A stretch of 64,000 nt of DNA. It comes from Siphonodentalium dalli. Lineage: Eukaryota; Mollusca; Scaphopoda; Gadilida; Siphonodentaliidae. The translations under genes were made by a program, and so were the position numbers. The notes under the pieces are model-generated. The model was not told the origin of the DNA. It was given only the letters and a program-made list of their open reading frames with translations, and made no database searches. The stretch covers positions 132,873,129 through 132,937,128 of the forward strand of contig CP136064.1 of assembly GCA_032622095.1 (NCBI GenBank). Reading direction: 5' to 3'. Below are positions 10,116 through 21,727 of this stretch, piece by piece (the first letter of the stretch is position 1; each line of letters begins with the position of its first letter).

Positions 10116-11872
10116 CTGAAATAAACCTGTTATTCTTGGTGTCGAATAAAGCAAATGTTGATACATTAGTTGTTTATTTGTTTGTGTTGGGTTCCATTTA
10201 TTGTATTATGACATAAATATAGGGGTGTGGGTGGAGACATACCACTATATCAATATTTGGGTGTGGTAATAGGGATTCTCGGTGAAGTAACACCTCCCCC
10301 CCCCATGAGGTGCCGGATAAATATTGAATAGGTTTCTTTGTTGAACCAGCGAAAGAATTGCCAGACCGTATAGTGCATTAGTATATCCCTGTTATCAGAT
10401 TTATTAGGCTTACAACAATCACTATTATAATAACTATAACTATAGAATTTGTGCGCGAGAAATTTCTCAGATATAGTCTATTGGAAGTCTTCAATAATGC
10501 TTTTACTTCCGTGACAAAAAACAAATACTTACGATTATATACCCGCGTATTAATATATACCTTGATCAAATACTGCGGATAACCTATATCCCTAGTACAC
10601 ACACCCTATTTTATTTCATATTACATTGATAGGCGATAAGCTCTCGGGTTAACGCGAGGGATATATCGTTTATTGGAAACGCAGGCGATAAGCGGTAGGG
10701 TTAACGCGCGGGATATATCGTTTAGATATACACGCATTGTTTAGTACCCGCGATAATGAGGCGCTATTATTGTGATAACATTCGCCCATATACACCCACG
10801 CGGCGTGACATATAACCCCACCCTGATAGCTCAGGATTAGGCGCTTAGGGTTTAGGCAGTCAAACCAATACATATATTATCTACCACTGTGTATAGTACA
10901 CGCGATCTGGTTTATCGCTACCGCGCGCGACGCTGGCGAGTTATTCTCGTGATTAATATATACCTCTGATAGCTGTCACCCGAGTACATAGGTGGAGAAT
11001 TGTCGTTCCTGACTGACTGACGTGTTTCATATGTGCTCCAATAAAATGTCACAAAATATCTAAATCTATTGTTCTAACCATATCAGGAATTTTTCTGCAT
11101 GTGGCGATTCTATCCGTGCGATTGGATCACTGGACTTATATGTTAAATTCCATTGAAAATGTGAGTTTTCAAAAGCATATCTGACTCATAACTCCTCTGT
11201 TTACGTCGCCATTTTGTTTTTGGCCAACGTCTTGTCTTCACTATTGTAATTTCTACAACGGCTCTTGTCAAGGAGCACTTCTCGGCGACTTATCAAGATA
11301 TCCACAGCCGCTGCATTATTGGAGAAGGTGTGATAAACTATGCTCGCCAGAACCTATGTTTCTCATTGAGAGTGAGGTATCGACTGACAATCTAGTTACC
11401 GTAAGGTGTGACAAACAACACTGTGATTAACTGGTGATAGTCTTGCAGTTTCGAGGACAACATTCGAAATGTGTGATCAACAAACAATGAAATCCAATCA
11501 TGCTAATTCAAGGACCGACACTGATCTCTCCACTAAGCTGCATGGCCCAGGCGGTCTGAATTATAGACTCCCCAGTGGTAAATGTTCGCGGACACACCCG
11601 ACAGACAACGCTGATCTGCCTGGTGGCCACCGTTCTTTCATACCAATTATTAACTGTACGTGTGTGTACTCATTGGTCGCGCAGAGCGGCAACACATATT
11701 ATATCTGGTCGTCACCACATGCACCCCACATAAAGCGATCAAAGGACACGATGTCAGTGTGATAATTGTTAGAAAGACACACCTCAAACATTCATACGTG
11801 TGTCCTGGAAGTCAACTCTGACCTACATATACCTGTCAACCCTGTGTCTGATGTCAATACTCGGCTCCCACT

Positions 11873-13747
11873 ATGTCAGACCAACACGTGGTGATCGATG
11901 GAAACAGCTATGCTATTATTTCGCCAGTTCCCGGTATACCTGTTCTACGATATGAGGATCCGGACAGCCCTGATACGTCCAGCTATATGTACAATAGACA
12001 AACTGTTCAATCACAACCAGACGTTAATTCCACACTGCCTGATTATTTCTCTGACAATCGATATCCGGATCTGGATGAGATCTTCCACCTCCCAAAAGAT
12101 AAATTCATCGCAGGACTGCACCACATCGTGACAAATGATTCTGATCTGCGCAACATTCGTACAAACTTTTTCGTTGAGGCCCAAATCATTTGCAGTGACC
12201 TTTCAGATTACTGCCTGAAAAGTCGCATCCAACGCGATCCGGAATTAGGAGGTCTTCCTGTCAGCAGTCGTTTGGTTAAAGACATCTACAACCTCGTTCA
12301 ATTTCTTCATGGTGGTGCGTTTGACGATATCCGCGACTGCATTACGAGGAGTCAATCTAAGAAACTGTCTCAGACCGATAAAAATCCGACGGAGCCAACA
12401 CAAAAGTGCCCGTGTAATTCAATGTGCATTCAGGACAAGCTTGCTGAAGTTCTTACCGAGTTGACTCTGATGAAAACAAATAATAAAACCACAACAGATA
12501 ATTTGCAGCGTGACATGAAGTCCATGTTGGACGGACAAAATGACCTGAGCATCCGTGTTGGGAATCTGGAGAAATCTTACACTGAGCTTGATATAAAGTG
12601 TAAATCGAACGCGACTTCAATCGGTAACGTTATGGGTAATTACACATCATTGAATGAAACAATATCACGTATGAATGACGAAAAGTGCACTGGTGTTGTG
12701 AGTCTCAAGAACCGCATCAAACTAATCGAGGACGAAATAAAAGTCAACAGTGACAGCAATGATCACATTTCTAAACTGTTCGTTGAGAAGGAGAAGGATC
12801 TCGTTAAAACATTTGTTCGAACAGAGACCTTGAAAGGTAAACTGAACGGAATGAAGAAGGAAATTAAAGAGTCGCTCCAAATGTCGGACGACGTAATTGA
12901 AAGCATCGAAAGGAAATTCAGCACGATGTTCGAATTCTTCGCAAGAGATATCACCGAAAAGTTCAATGATATGTGCGAAGTTGTCCAAAACTTCCAAACG
13001 CATGTATCTCCACAATCGGCTCTTGTTCAGCCACTCGATCCTAGCTTCCATTTGTCGCTCTCGGTTACTCCAGACGCATCCAAACATTCTCTTCCATCTT
13101 CATCCCCGCAGCGACCACGATCCAAATCACGCGGAACGACTAAGCAGCATCCTTCAGAATCACCAATAGACTTACCGAGTAATTCAGAAAACGCGGGTGA
13201 TATACAGCATAGGTATCCTCAGAACTCTACTACAATTTCTCAGCAGGCGAAACAATCGACAAAACCAGCTAGTCAAACGAATGTATCGTATTCACCTGAA
13301 CGCGATATTGACAGTGATCCTGCATCCCTGCACGGCTTGTCTGGTACACTTCGTTCGGTTCAAACATATTCATCTGAGAGTGGTATCAACAGTATCCCTG
13401 TCTTCTCACCTGACCCTCCTGCGCACGAGGATAACATTAGTGATGGACCCGATAACCAAAACGGTTTTGAAGGAGTTCCACAGTTTCGCAAACGCACACG
13501 TAAACTATTTGTGAGTGGTATTTCCATGAAAACCAGAGACGAAAATATTTGGGCGTTCTTGGAAGACAAGGGTGTCTTTCCAACGTTTGTGCGATTAATG
13601 TCAAGATCACGTAAAGGAACACAGTCTGCAAGAGTTCATATCCACGCTAGTGATCTAGATACAATTCACAGTGACGGGTTTTGGCCTCGGGGTGTGATCT
13701 TTAGACTCTGGAAGAACGATCCCCCCATACGCAATCATGGCAGCTAG
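11873..13747 (+). CDS. LINE-B ORF1 protein (coiled coil plus RRM-like domain)
   Basis: This is a 624-residue intact frame. ORF1 proteins of non-LTR elements bind the element RNA and act as chaperones in the ribonucleoprotein. Residues about 1-180 form an N-terminal region with a cysteine pair (CPCNSMC near 180). Residues about 185-370 are rich in heptad-like Leu/Ile/Met with many Asn, Lys and Glu (NLEKSYTELD, SLKNRIKLIEDEIK), fitting a coiled coil. A Ser/Pro/Gln-rich low-complexity stretch follows (about 385-540). The C-terminus (about 543-620) reads RKLFVSGISMKTRDENIWAF ... SARVHIHASD, the beta-alpha-beta pattern of an RRM-like fold. The TAG stop lies inside the start of ORF2. That the frame is intact while ORF2 is broken suggests recent decay or protein function in trans; the latter is inference. 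Confidence 0.85.
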   Translation: MSDQHVVIDGNSYAIISPVPGIPVLRYEDPDSPDTSSYMYNRQTVQSQPDVNSTLPDYFSDNRYPDLDEIFHLPKDKFIAGLHHIVTNDSDLRNIRTNFFVEAQIICSDLSDYCLKSRIQRDPELGGLPVSSRLVKDIYNLVQFLHGGAFDDIRDCITRSQSKKLSQTDKNPTEPTQKCPCNSMCIQDKLAEVLTELTLMKTNNKTTTDNLQRDMKSMLDGQNDLSIRVGNLEKSYTELDIKCKSNATSIGNVMGNYTSLNETISRMNDEKCTGVVSLKNRIKLIEDEIKVNSDSNDHISKLFVEKEKDLVKTFVRTETLKGKLNGMKKEIKESLQMSDDVIESIERKFSTMFEFFARDITEKFNDMCEVVQNFQTHVSPQSALVQPLDPSFHLSLSVTPDASKHSLPSSSPQRPRSKSRGTTKQHPSESPIDLPSNSENAGDIQHRYPQNSTTISQQAKQSTKPASQTNVSYSPERDIDSDPASLHGLSGTLRSVQTYSSESGINSIPVFSPDPPAHEDNISDGPDNQNGFEGVPQFRKRTRKLFVSGISMKTRDENIWAFLEDKGVFPTFVRLMSRSRKGTQSARVHIHASDLDTIHSDGFWPRGVIFRLWKNDPPIRNHGS

Positions 13748-16700
13748 ACAGACCATTGATCTCGTCTCGTGGAATGCTAGTGGTGTTGTACCCACATCGA
13801 ATTACCTTTCTTTCCTGTTGAGAGAACAACTGTACGACTTTATTGGTATCTCGGAGCATTGGCTCAACGAGGAGAACCTCCACTATCTTCATTCGTTTCA
13901 CGACTCCTACTGTTGCCTTGCCAAACACGGGAGAACAATCACCACGAGGACCGGTGGTAGTTTCACACGCGATGGCGTGGCCATCTTAATAAGGAAGCAC
14001 CTGGCGAATCAGTGTATTGTTCTGGATACAGGTTCTGACAGGATTGTTGGATTGCAAATGAAAGTTAAATCATCCGAATATATAAGTGTTCTCCAAGTCT
14101 ATCTTCCGAGCACTTCACACAGCGACGATTATTATGCATAGTGCCTGGATTCTCTGAACGATCTGATAGATAACTTTTCTTCGAGAGGTCCAGTGATTGT
14201 TATGGGCGACATAAACTCCCACTTGATTCGTACCACTGGCGAGCATCTCCCGGTGGGCCACGAAAACAGATCACAACTCATAAACGATATGCTAACTCGC
14301 ACACAATCCTTTTCGGTTACCTGTCTGGAATCATGCATTGGTCCTGCATTCTCTTATTACCCTTTCTGCACAGTCGCGTCTCCCTCATGGATAGACCACA
14401 TCATTGTGCCGGATATGATGGCAGACCTAATTGTCAACAGTGCTATTCTCGATGACCACGAATTGAACACGTCTAATCATCTACCGGTGTCATGTCGTGT
14501 TACGATACCTGTTTCTCAGAACAGTGCATCTGTTTCGTTCACGAAGTTATTCTTCAATTGGGATAGAATGGACGTCGATTTGTACCAGACTTCACTAGAC
14601 GAGCTGCTCGACACGAATATTTGCTACCCTCTCAAATCACGAGACAATTTAGAAACTTTGTATGCACGCATTGTTAAATCGATACTGCTTGCTTCATCGA
14701 TCGCGTCTCCAGCAGCATCGCGCCATAAGTCTAGGAAATCATTCTGGAATGATGATCTTCAGTCACTGCATGTGGACGTCAAACAGAAACGTATGACGTG
14801 GATAACTGATGGTCGACCTCACTCACACGATGCTCAATCATACGTTCTGTACAAAGAATCCAAACGTTCATTCAGACGGTCGGTGCGCAATGCAGCTCGT
14901 TTGCAAGAACATCGCAAATGTGAAATCCTCGAATTGTGTGCCGCCCAAGACCAGAAACAATTCTGGAAAAAGCTGAGAACTCCGGATGCTTCTCAGACAG
15001 TTTCGGTTCCGCTATGGACTTCGAAGGTAGAACACTCAGAGATCAACGCGAAATTCTTGAAGCTTGGCGAGCATATTTCGAAAACCTGTACACTCCCTCT
15101 GCTCATTCTGATCCTGAGTTTGAGGAAAGTATAAGATTACAACTTAATTCACTGCTTGATGAGTCTCACCCGGAATTCAATTGTGATGTGTTCTGCGGAC
15201 CAATTAGTAATATTGAAGTGATATCGGTTTTACGACGACTGAAGCGTAACAAATCAGGCGGTATTGACCAAATCACAAACGACCATCTAACTAATGGGAG
15301 TGCATCGCTTTCGAACGCTCTATGTCGTCTGTTCAACGGAATTATCCAACTCGGATGGATACCACCCTCTCTCAAATATGGGATAATCGTGCCGTTATAC
15401 AAGGGCGATCCTAAGCCGAAGCAACTTCCTGACAGCTACAGAGCGATAACCTTGTTGCCCGTGATTTACAAAGTCTTCGAACGTATCCTTCTCAGCAGAT
15501 TTCTTGATGACCGTGACATCGCAAAGTCCACACACGAGTTGCAGCACGGTTTCCAGAAAGGAGTTAGCTGCCAGATGTCTGCGTTTCTTGTCAAAGAATT
15601 CATCCACTATACTGGTGATCTCGATGCTCGTGCCTATGTGTGTTTTTTGGACTCAGCAAAAGCCTTCGATCGGGTATGGCACGAAGGTCTCTTGTTGAAA
15701 ATTCATCAACTGGGTTTCCGTGGACAGATACTACGTGTCGTGGCCAGCATGTATTCTGATTGCTCAAGTCGCGTGCTGTATAATGGATCTCTCTCAAATA
15801 CACTCACAGTGAAACAAGGAACAAGGCAGGGGCCTGTGTGCTCCCCGTTCTTCTACCTCGTGTACATAAATGACTTGCTGAAACAATTGAACTCATCAAA
15901 CTGCGGGTTTTCAATGGAATATGTGCCATGCGCCGCCCCGACGGCAGCAGACGACATAGCTCTACTTTCGTTATCAAAAGCTGGAATGGACAGTCTTCTG
16001 AAATTATGTTTCAACTACAGCCGACTATGGCGTTTTAATTTTCCGACACCAAAAGTGTAGTAATCGTTTTTAATGAGACGAAGCGTCAGGACGAATCCCA
16101 CAACAGGCAGTGGTTCATCGGAGATCTACCAATATCAGAAACTTCTTCGTGTGTGCACCTAGGAATTCAGCATAACAAGTTTCAAAATGACTCCATCCGA
16201 GCGAAAGTTTTAACAACGAAACTGCGTAAAAGTTACTTCGCCCTTGCTGGAAAGCAGCCTTTGAAATCGTGCTCTCCCCTGACGATGGGATACATGCTGA
16301 AGTCGGTTGTCCTTCCAAGGGCGTTATATGGATGCGAGTTCACACCAGTCAATACCCGTTCTATGAGCATCTCACTCGAGCGAGCCTTCCGATGCTGTGT
16401 AAAACATATAGAATCTCTTCCCGAACGAACATCAACGGACGTCGCTCTCAGCTTGTTGGGACTCCTTCCTCTTGAGTCCGAAATCCATATGAAAAAGTTG
16501 AATTTCCTTGGCCATCTGATCCACCTTCCCCAAGGACACCAAGTACCGCTAAAGATCTTCCTCTTACGATTCTTTCAATACACTCTGTTCGATAGACACA
16601 CTACTGGATTTGTTCCCTACATTGTTCATGTTCTTCGGCAATATAAACTCTACAATGTCCTTGACAGCTTTGTACAATCAGAATCTACATGGAAAAATAT

Positions 16701-17226
16701 TTACAAAAAAGCTGTTCGAGACCACTATTGCTCATTCTGGAAATCATCCGTTGACAACAACCCATCACTATCTACGTTTCGGCTAGTTCATTCCGATCCC
16801 AGCACTCCCTGGTCGATATGGACACTTCTTAGACAGTATCCCAACCGTTCAGTTCAACTTCGGAAGCTCGCCCTGCTACTTAATAAGACTACTTACATTA
16901 ACAATCTGACATGCTGCGCATGTGGTAAGCAATATATCAACGAACTTCTCCATGCAATTAGGTACTGCTCTTCGAGTGTTATTCTGTCGCTACGAAATAG
17001 CTACTGGGAGACAATTCTCAACCACTATGGAGTTTCTGTGTTTTTATTCATGCACGATTCCTTGAGCGACGAAGAACTTCAAGCACTTATTCTGGGAGGG
17101 GATGTTCCAACACAGCAACAGAATCTACTCGACAATAAGCACGCAATAATTCTGTTCTCTGCATCGTACCTTCTTGCCTCGTGCTCACTGATTAGAGGAA
17201 AACCAATGACATACAGCCGTGGTTGA
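13737..17226 (+). pseudogene. LINE-B ORF2: endonuclease/reverse transcriptase, inactivated
   Basis: It starts at ATGGCAGCTAG, sharing 11 bases with the end of ORF1. The N-terminal part is an APE-type endonuclease: DLVSWNASGV, GISEHWL, VIVMGDINSH, SWIDHIIVPD and the closing SNHLPVSC. The RT follows with IVPLYKGD, DSYRAITLLPVIYKVFERIL, LQHGFQKGVSC, the A motif FLDSAKAFDRVW, VKQGTRQGPVCSPFFYLVYINDLL and the ADD catalytic motif within AADDIALLS. The C-terminus holds a CCHC-like cluster (CCACGKQYINELLHAIRYC). Defects are an in-frame TAG at 14139-14141, a frameshift near 15000-15030, and a one-base loss near 16043 just after the RT. The mechanism is target-primed reverse transcription at a nicked site. 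Domain order fits CR1/jockey-superfamily elements; clade placement is inference. Confidence 0.88.
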
Positions 17227-17400
17227 ATCCACACTACATCTTATAATGTGGCATGCACATTCTGCATACTAACTTTCACATATGCTGTCACATAAGTATA
17301 TAGCATACTTTTTCACAGCTGTCTTACTGATGTTCAAAATTGTAAATAATCTTGTTGTAAATACTCTTCTCCAGAAATGGAGGTATTGAAATAAATATAT

Positions 17401-18196
17401 GTTTAGTACCCGCAATAATTAGGCGCTATTCTCGTGATAACCTTAGGCGACTTGTTGCGGAATATTTTGTTTGTTGTTGACCTAGACGTACCCGCCACGA
17501 TAACGCGCTATATTGGTGATAACGTTCACCCATATAGACCCACGCGGCGTGACCTGTAACCCCTGTTAGCTCAGGATCAGGCGCTCAAATCAACAATCAA
17601 ACCGTCTACTAGAATACTCTTCCTATACTACTGATAAGCCACAGAGAAATTCTGGACTGTAAAATCCACGAGAAAGTACCACTGATTTATATATTACCAT
17701 TGAACTCTGAGGTGTTATGCCTCCTGCGTACAGACCAGCTGTGCTTAACATAAGATATGTCGACCGAATTTTTGAGCTGACACTTTCTGTAAGAGTGTTT
17801 GGAAAGTCACTTTTGTGTAATGGTATGCCCAGGTGCGTGACTGAATCCGTTTTATTAACTGCTATGCCATTTAGCATCCATGTGCGATTGATAGAGGCGT
17901 ATTTAGATTTTTCATTGAAGATAATTACCTGACATTTCTGTTGGTTATACATAAATCGCCATTTTTTACTGTAATTGCCACATATATTACACAATTTTTG
18001 TATGCCATATGATGAAAGCGAGAGGAGGGTCATATCATGTGCCTGTGTGGGAGACGAGCAGTTGATATCTCGCAGCCTGAAACCAAAGTTCGAGTGTTCG
18101 AGCTCACTGAGCAAACTGTCTATGTAGATGGCGTAGAAAATCGGGGCGAGGGTACTTCCCTGCCTTGTTCCCTGGCTAATAGATATTATACGTGAT
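17401..18196 (-). pseudogene. inverted copy of palindrome arm and LINE-A RT fragment
   Basis: Bases 17401-17620 mirror 7475-7700. From about 17623 to 18114 the minus strand encodes the same LINE-A segment as 5289-5780, ending YKSVVLSRGFYSPEFL. A catalytic Asp is changed (TQAHDMTLL). It is part of the right arm and not an independent insertion. Confidence 0.85.
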
Positions 18197-18718
18197 GCAG
18201 GGGGGGGGGTCGGAAAAAAATTTCAGGCACGTATGGCATTTTTTCCCTTTCGATCATTTTTTGTACCCACCCACCCCCACCGCCAAATTTTTTTCCGTTT
18301 TCGGCAGTTTTTTCCGACCATTTTTTGACACCCACCCCCCCTTTTAACACTAAAACAGAGATTTGCGGCGGAAAATTCACTGTAAACAGCTGTATATGAA
18401 CTTCTGTGCATACTATTTATCATGGATGTTAACATGGACATGTAAATAGGAATGAGTCATTTTGAAGTCATTCGGCCAAAAAAACATGGCCGCCAGCGGC
18501 CATCTTGGATTTCAAAATTTGCAACAAAATACAACACGATAACTGCCTGCAGTCAGTTTAGCAGTTAGAATTACATTATTTCTCTCATTCAAAGTGGTTT
18601 TGAAGCCCAACTCATTGCCAAAACACTAAAAAACAAGCAGGAATTTTGTTTTTTAGTTGCGGAAAAAATTGCTTGTTGGTGGCTTTGACCACCCACCCAC
18701 CCCGGCATACGTGCCGGA
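18197..18718 (-). mobile_element. G-run MITE, truncated copy
   Basis: Starting GCAGGGGGGGGGTCGG with a second end at GGCATACGTGCCGG, this element matches the complete copy at 58177-58744 in reverse orientation. The terminal roughly 24 bases, including the second homopolymer run, are missing here. It replaced about 80 bases of LINE-A sequence found in the left palindrome arm, so it arrived after the arms were made. It encodes no protein; the long frames here are low-complexity. Confidence 0.75.
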
Positions 18719-19008
18719 ATTCAAAAAGCTTGTATAGAAGACCGTTGATCCAGACAGTATCAAAGGCTTTGCGTACATCTAGAAAACATGCGAAAAGACG
18801 TGAATTATTTTCCCCTGCATACGAAATGCTTTCCTGAATTATGTATGATGACATAAGACAGCTTATTTTTTTTTGAAAACCGTGTTGTAAAGGGTGGGTT
18901 GTTATCAGGTTATGGGCGTTTCTCTCCATGCGGTTCAGAACGTTTCTTTCAAGTATTTTGTATATGACTGGGAGTAAGGTGATGGCTCGGCAACTGTCGA
19001 ACTTTGAT

Positions 19009-20274
19009 GCCCGATGCAGGACCGATGTCGTTACTGGCCTGCTAGGAACATATCCACTTCAAGTTAGTATTGATGCCAGAAAAATTTCACTCTTTGGAGC
19101 CCTTTGTCGACTAACGCCTGGAAAGGCTTGTAAAACAATCTTTGAAACTAGGCTGTTTGATTACGTTTACTCACAGAACCCGACAACAACTTTTATTGGC
19201 GAAGTATTTTCATTACTCGTGAAATACAACTTGACTGATGCAGTATATGAGTACATCAGGTCTGGCGTATTTCTCTCGAAAGAGTCGTGGAAGGCGCTAA
19301 CGAGAAATAATATTCGAAACACAACCGAGTCAGATTGGAAAATTAGAACGGAAATTGATCCATCATTCAATCGGTTTCGGAATGTACATGACAACCTAAA
19401 CATATCTGATCTTTGGCGACTCTGTCGAAAAATTCACATAATAAACATTCCTATCTAACCACAGCTCTTGTGATCGATGCAACAACGTACTTAAACGAAG
19501 CACTAATCCAGTGTCCTAACTGCTATAAAATGTACCTTGATAAAGTACAGCACGTTCTCATTGAATGCAGTTCCCTGACATCACTACGGAATAATATGTT
19601 TTTTTATATTATTGATCGTTATGGCGTAGAATGTTTTATCAAGATTGATGATCTTTCAATGGACGAAATGATCTTGCTTCATTTGACTCATATTACTGGT
19701 GATATGTGTACAGCAGTTGATGATATAGACGTCTTTCTGGACTTCATGGTAACGATTACTGCCAAATTATGGATGTGGTTCAATGCACTCTTGCAGAGAA
19801 ATGTTTCCTAGTCCATTGAATAATACAAATCAGTCAGCCCATCATCATCATCATCATTATCATCATCGTCGTCACCACCATCGACATAATCATCGTCATC
19901 ATCATCGCCGTCGTCCATGTCATCATCTTAATCTTCATCGTCGTCATCGCCACCGTCATCATTGACGTCATCGTCATAATCTAATTTCCCCATCTTCAAC
20001 ATCATCTTCATCATCATGTACATCATCATCATCGTCATCATCATCATTATCATTATCATCATCATCATCAATATAGTCATCTTCTTCCTCATGTTCAACA
20101 TTAACATCGTCATCATCGATCAACGTCGTCGTTCTCAACATCATCCCAATCATCATCATCATCATCGTCAGTATATCCACCCATGATATATATTCATTAT
20201 GTTGTGCATAACAATGTTATATTCTTTGTAAAATCTTCAATATCTGGAGGAAATAAAGATATAATAATAATAAT
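19009..20274 (+). pseudogene. LINE-A, 3' part: RT C-terminus and 3' UTR
   Basis: This continues the ORF2 C-terminal region interrupted at 5785. It reads CRTDVVTGLLGTYPLQ, aligned with TSTDVALSLLGLLPLE of LINE-B, to about 19450, then in a second frame to the stop at 19809-19811. It includes a CCHC-like cluster (CPNCYKMYLDKVQHVLIEC). One frameshift near 19440 separates the two frames. A long CAT-rich 3' UTR, AATAAA near 20250 and an ATAATAATAATAA tail end exactly at the right direct repeat (20275), giving the 3' boundary of the LINE insertion. Confidence 0.82.
19841..20172 (+). repeat. imperfect CAT/CGT trinucleotide microsatellite in LINE-A 3' UTR
   Basis: About 330 bases are dominated by CAT, CGT and TCA triplets. 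Translations full of His (+) or Met/Asp (-) come from this array and are not genes. Confidence 0.9.
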
Positions 20275-21196
20275 AAAATACATGTATTTTACATACAGAA
20301 ATTACATGCATGTGTGTATCCACCCTAAACGTGGCAGAGATACAGATTTCACACTTTTGCTTCCAAAGAGGTGACATCAACTCCTAAATATATCCTCGGA
20401 AATCACTAAACTATTCGATCTCACAATGAGAGGTCCTTGGATGATGTGAATGGGGCAGAGCTGTGACAATTAAAACTACCCCAACCATCCAAAATACTTT
20501 AACCCCTTCTTAATACAAATTATTTGAACTTTTAAATTAAAGTTGAATTCCTGTGATAATAGTTTTGATAATCTGAATTATAGCAGGGAAACTCCCAGAT
20601 ATGGTCTCAGTTGAGAAAACATTTTGTTTTGTAATCTTATTGGGCGTACTCTATTTGTTTGCATGAAGTACTCTGGTAACTTCCATTGCGTATATACACG
20701 ATTGCAATTGGACAAATATATGTGTTTTCAGCAGCGCCTGTATCTTTCATTTAAATTGTAAAGGAAACACAATTGAGATAATATTTTTGTGTTGAACGTT
20801 GTTGGGACAACATGAATATGATCACATTTCCATTATAACCATTGATATTACTGTAAATTCATCTTATACAGGAGCAGAATAAACACAAGTTTTAATAATT
20901 TTTAAGTTGATATGCCAATTGATACCAGAGAAGAATGCGGAGGTGAAAACTTACATTTATTTTATTGTTGAATACACCAATTAAGCAACTTCCTTTAGTC
21001 ATAACATATATCATCAACATACCATAACATTATCTGGACCATATGCATTTGCATGCATTCTTCTTTCGAACGACGAGTCGCTAGATAAATGGTTACCAGT
21101 GTTCTACATTGGTGCCTCGTGTGCTCGGAGTTAGTAAAAAAAAGGGGAAAGTCGCGCGAGGCAATTTGAATAAACCGATTTTTTTGGTGATACAAT
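20275..21196 (+). repeat. right copy of the roughly 930-bp direct repeat
   Basis: This is the counterpart of 3244-4183, starting immediately after the ATAATAATAA tail of LINE-A and ending GGTGATACAAT. It is slightly shorter (for example AAAAAAAGGGG instead of a longer A run near 21136), and the flanking sequence after it is unique. Confidence 0.8.
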
Positions 21197-21727
21197 CTGA
21201 AAAAGTCGAATTATACACCACAAAACTAGATCGAGATATCCGTGGTAACTCTAGATACTGACCAATCATTACAAGGCGTTTAAGCATGTTTAGCCAGGGT
21301 CGTATTACAGTATGGTATGTACATATAGGCTGTTAACTCTGTGTGTCTATGCTGATGAAGTGTAGATCTATTATGCTGACAATTTCGATGAAATATTATC
21401 AGTTGTTACATGCTGAAAACCCTTCCCTATATTTTTTAATTACACTTCAGGGTGGGACAGGAAAACACTCCATGATACAAGATTGAAATTTTTGGTTTTT
21501 TAATTTTTGGGACCCACGACATCGGGACCGCATGTGTTTTCCTTTTAGATATCGGACACCCACCCCCTACACACGTGTTTTCCAAAGGCAACTGGTGACC
21601 CACCCCCAAAGTTGGATAACAAAAACGATTAAAATAACAGGATAAGACAGACATATGGTGTGAGCGGCGGCCGCTGTGAGCCGTTTGAAATAACCATCCA
21701 GATGAAATGTCAATCAATGAAGCTTAA

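Larger units (their letters stand above)
10989..17400 (+). mobile_element. LINE-B, near full-length non-LTR retrotransposon
   Basis: The element comprises an about 880-base 5' region, ORF1, an overlapping ORF2 and a 3' UTR ending in AATAAATATAT near 17390. Its edges are defined by comparison with the uninterrupted left arm: arm sequence stops at GAGTACAT (10988) and resumes at GTTTAGTACCCGC (17401). About 90 bases of target are missing and there is no clear target duplication, so insertion came with a deletion. ORF2 is inactivated (one stop, two frameshifts). A 97-codon frame at 11469-11762 in the 5' region is probably not a gene. Confidence 0.88.
9808..19008 (-). repeat. right arm of giant interrupted palindrome 1
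   Basis: This is an inverted copy of 4846-8966. The match begins at CGGAAGAAGAGGCTGAAG (9808) and ends at CGAACTTTGAT (19008), after which the LINE-A 3' half resumes directly. The arm is interrupted by LINE-B (10989-17400), which replaced about 90 bases, and by the G-run MITE (18197-18718), which replaced about 80 bases. The LINE-A part (17620-18195 and 18719-19008) carries the RT motif as TQAHDMTLL, against TQADDMTLL in the left arm. Confidence 0.85.

Noticed and set aside
12722..13087. Minus-strand 121-codon ORF within LINE-B ORF1
   Set aside because: It is antisense to an intact 624-codon ORF with recognisable domains.
19783..20180. His-rich and Met/Asp-rich ORFs
   Set aside because: They are translations of the CAT/CGT microsatellite in the LINE-A 3' UTR.
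3244..21196. Direct repeats as LTRs of an LTR retrotransposon
   Set aside because: The repeats lack TG...CA ends, no primer-binding site or polypurine tract adjoins them, and the interior holds only non-LTR and DNA-virus-type sequence.
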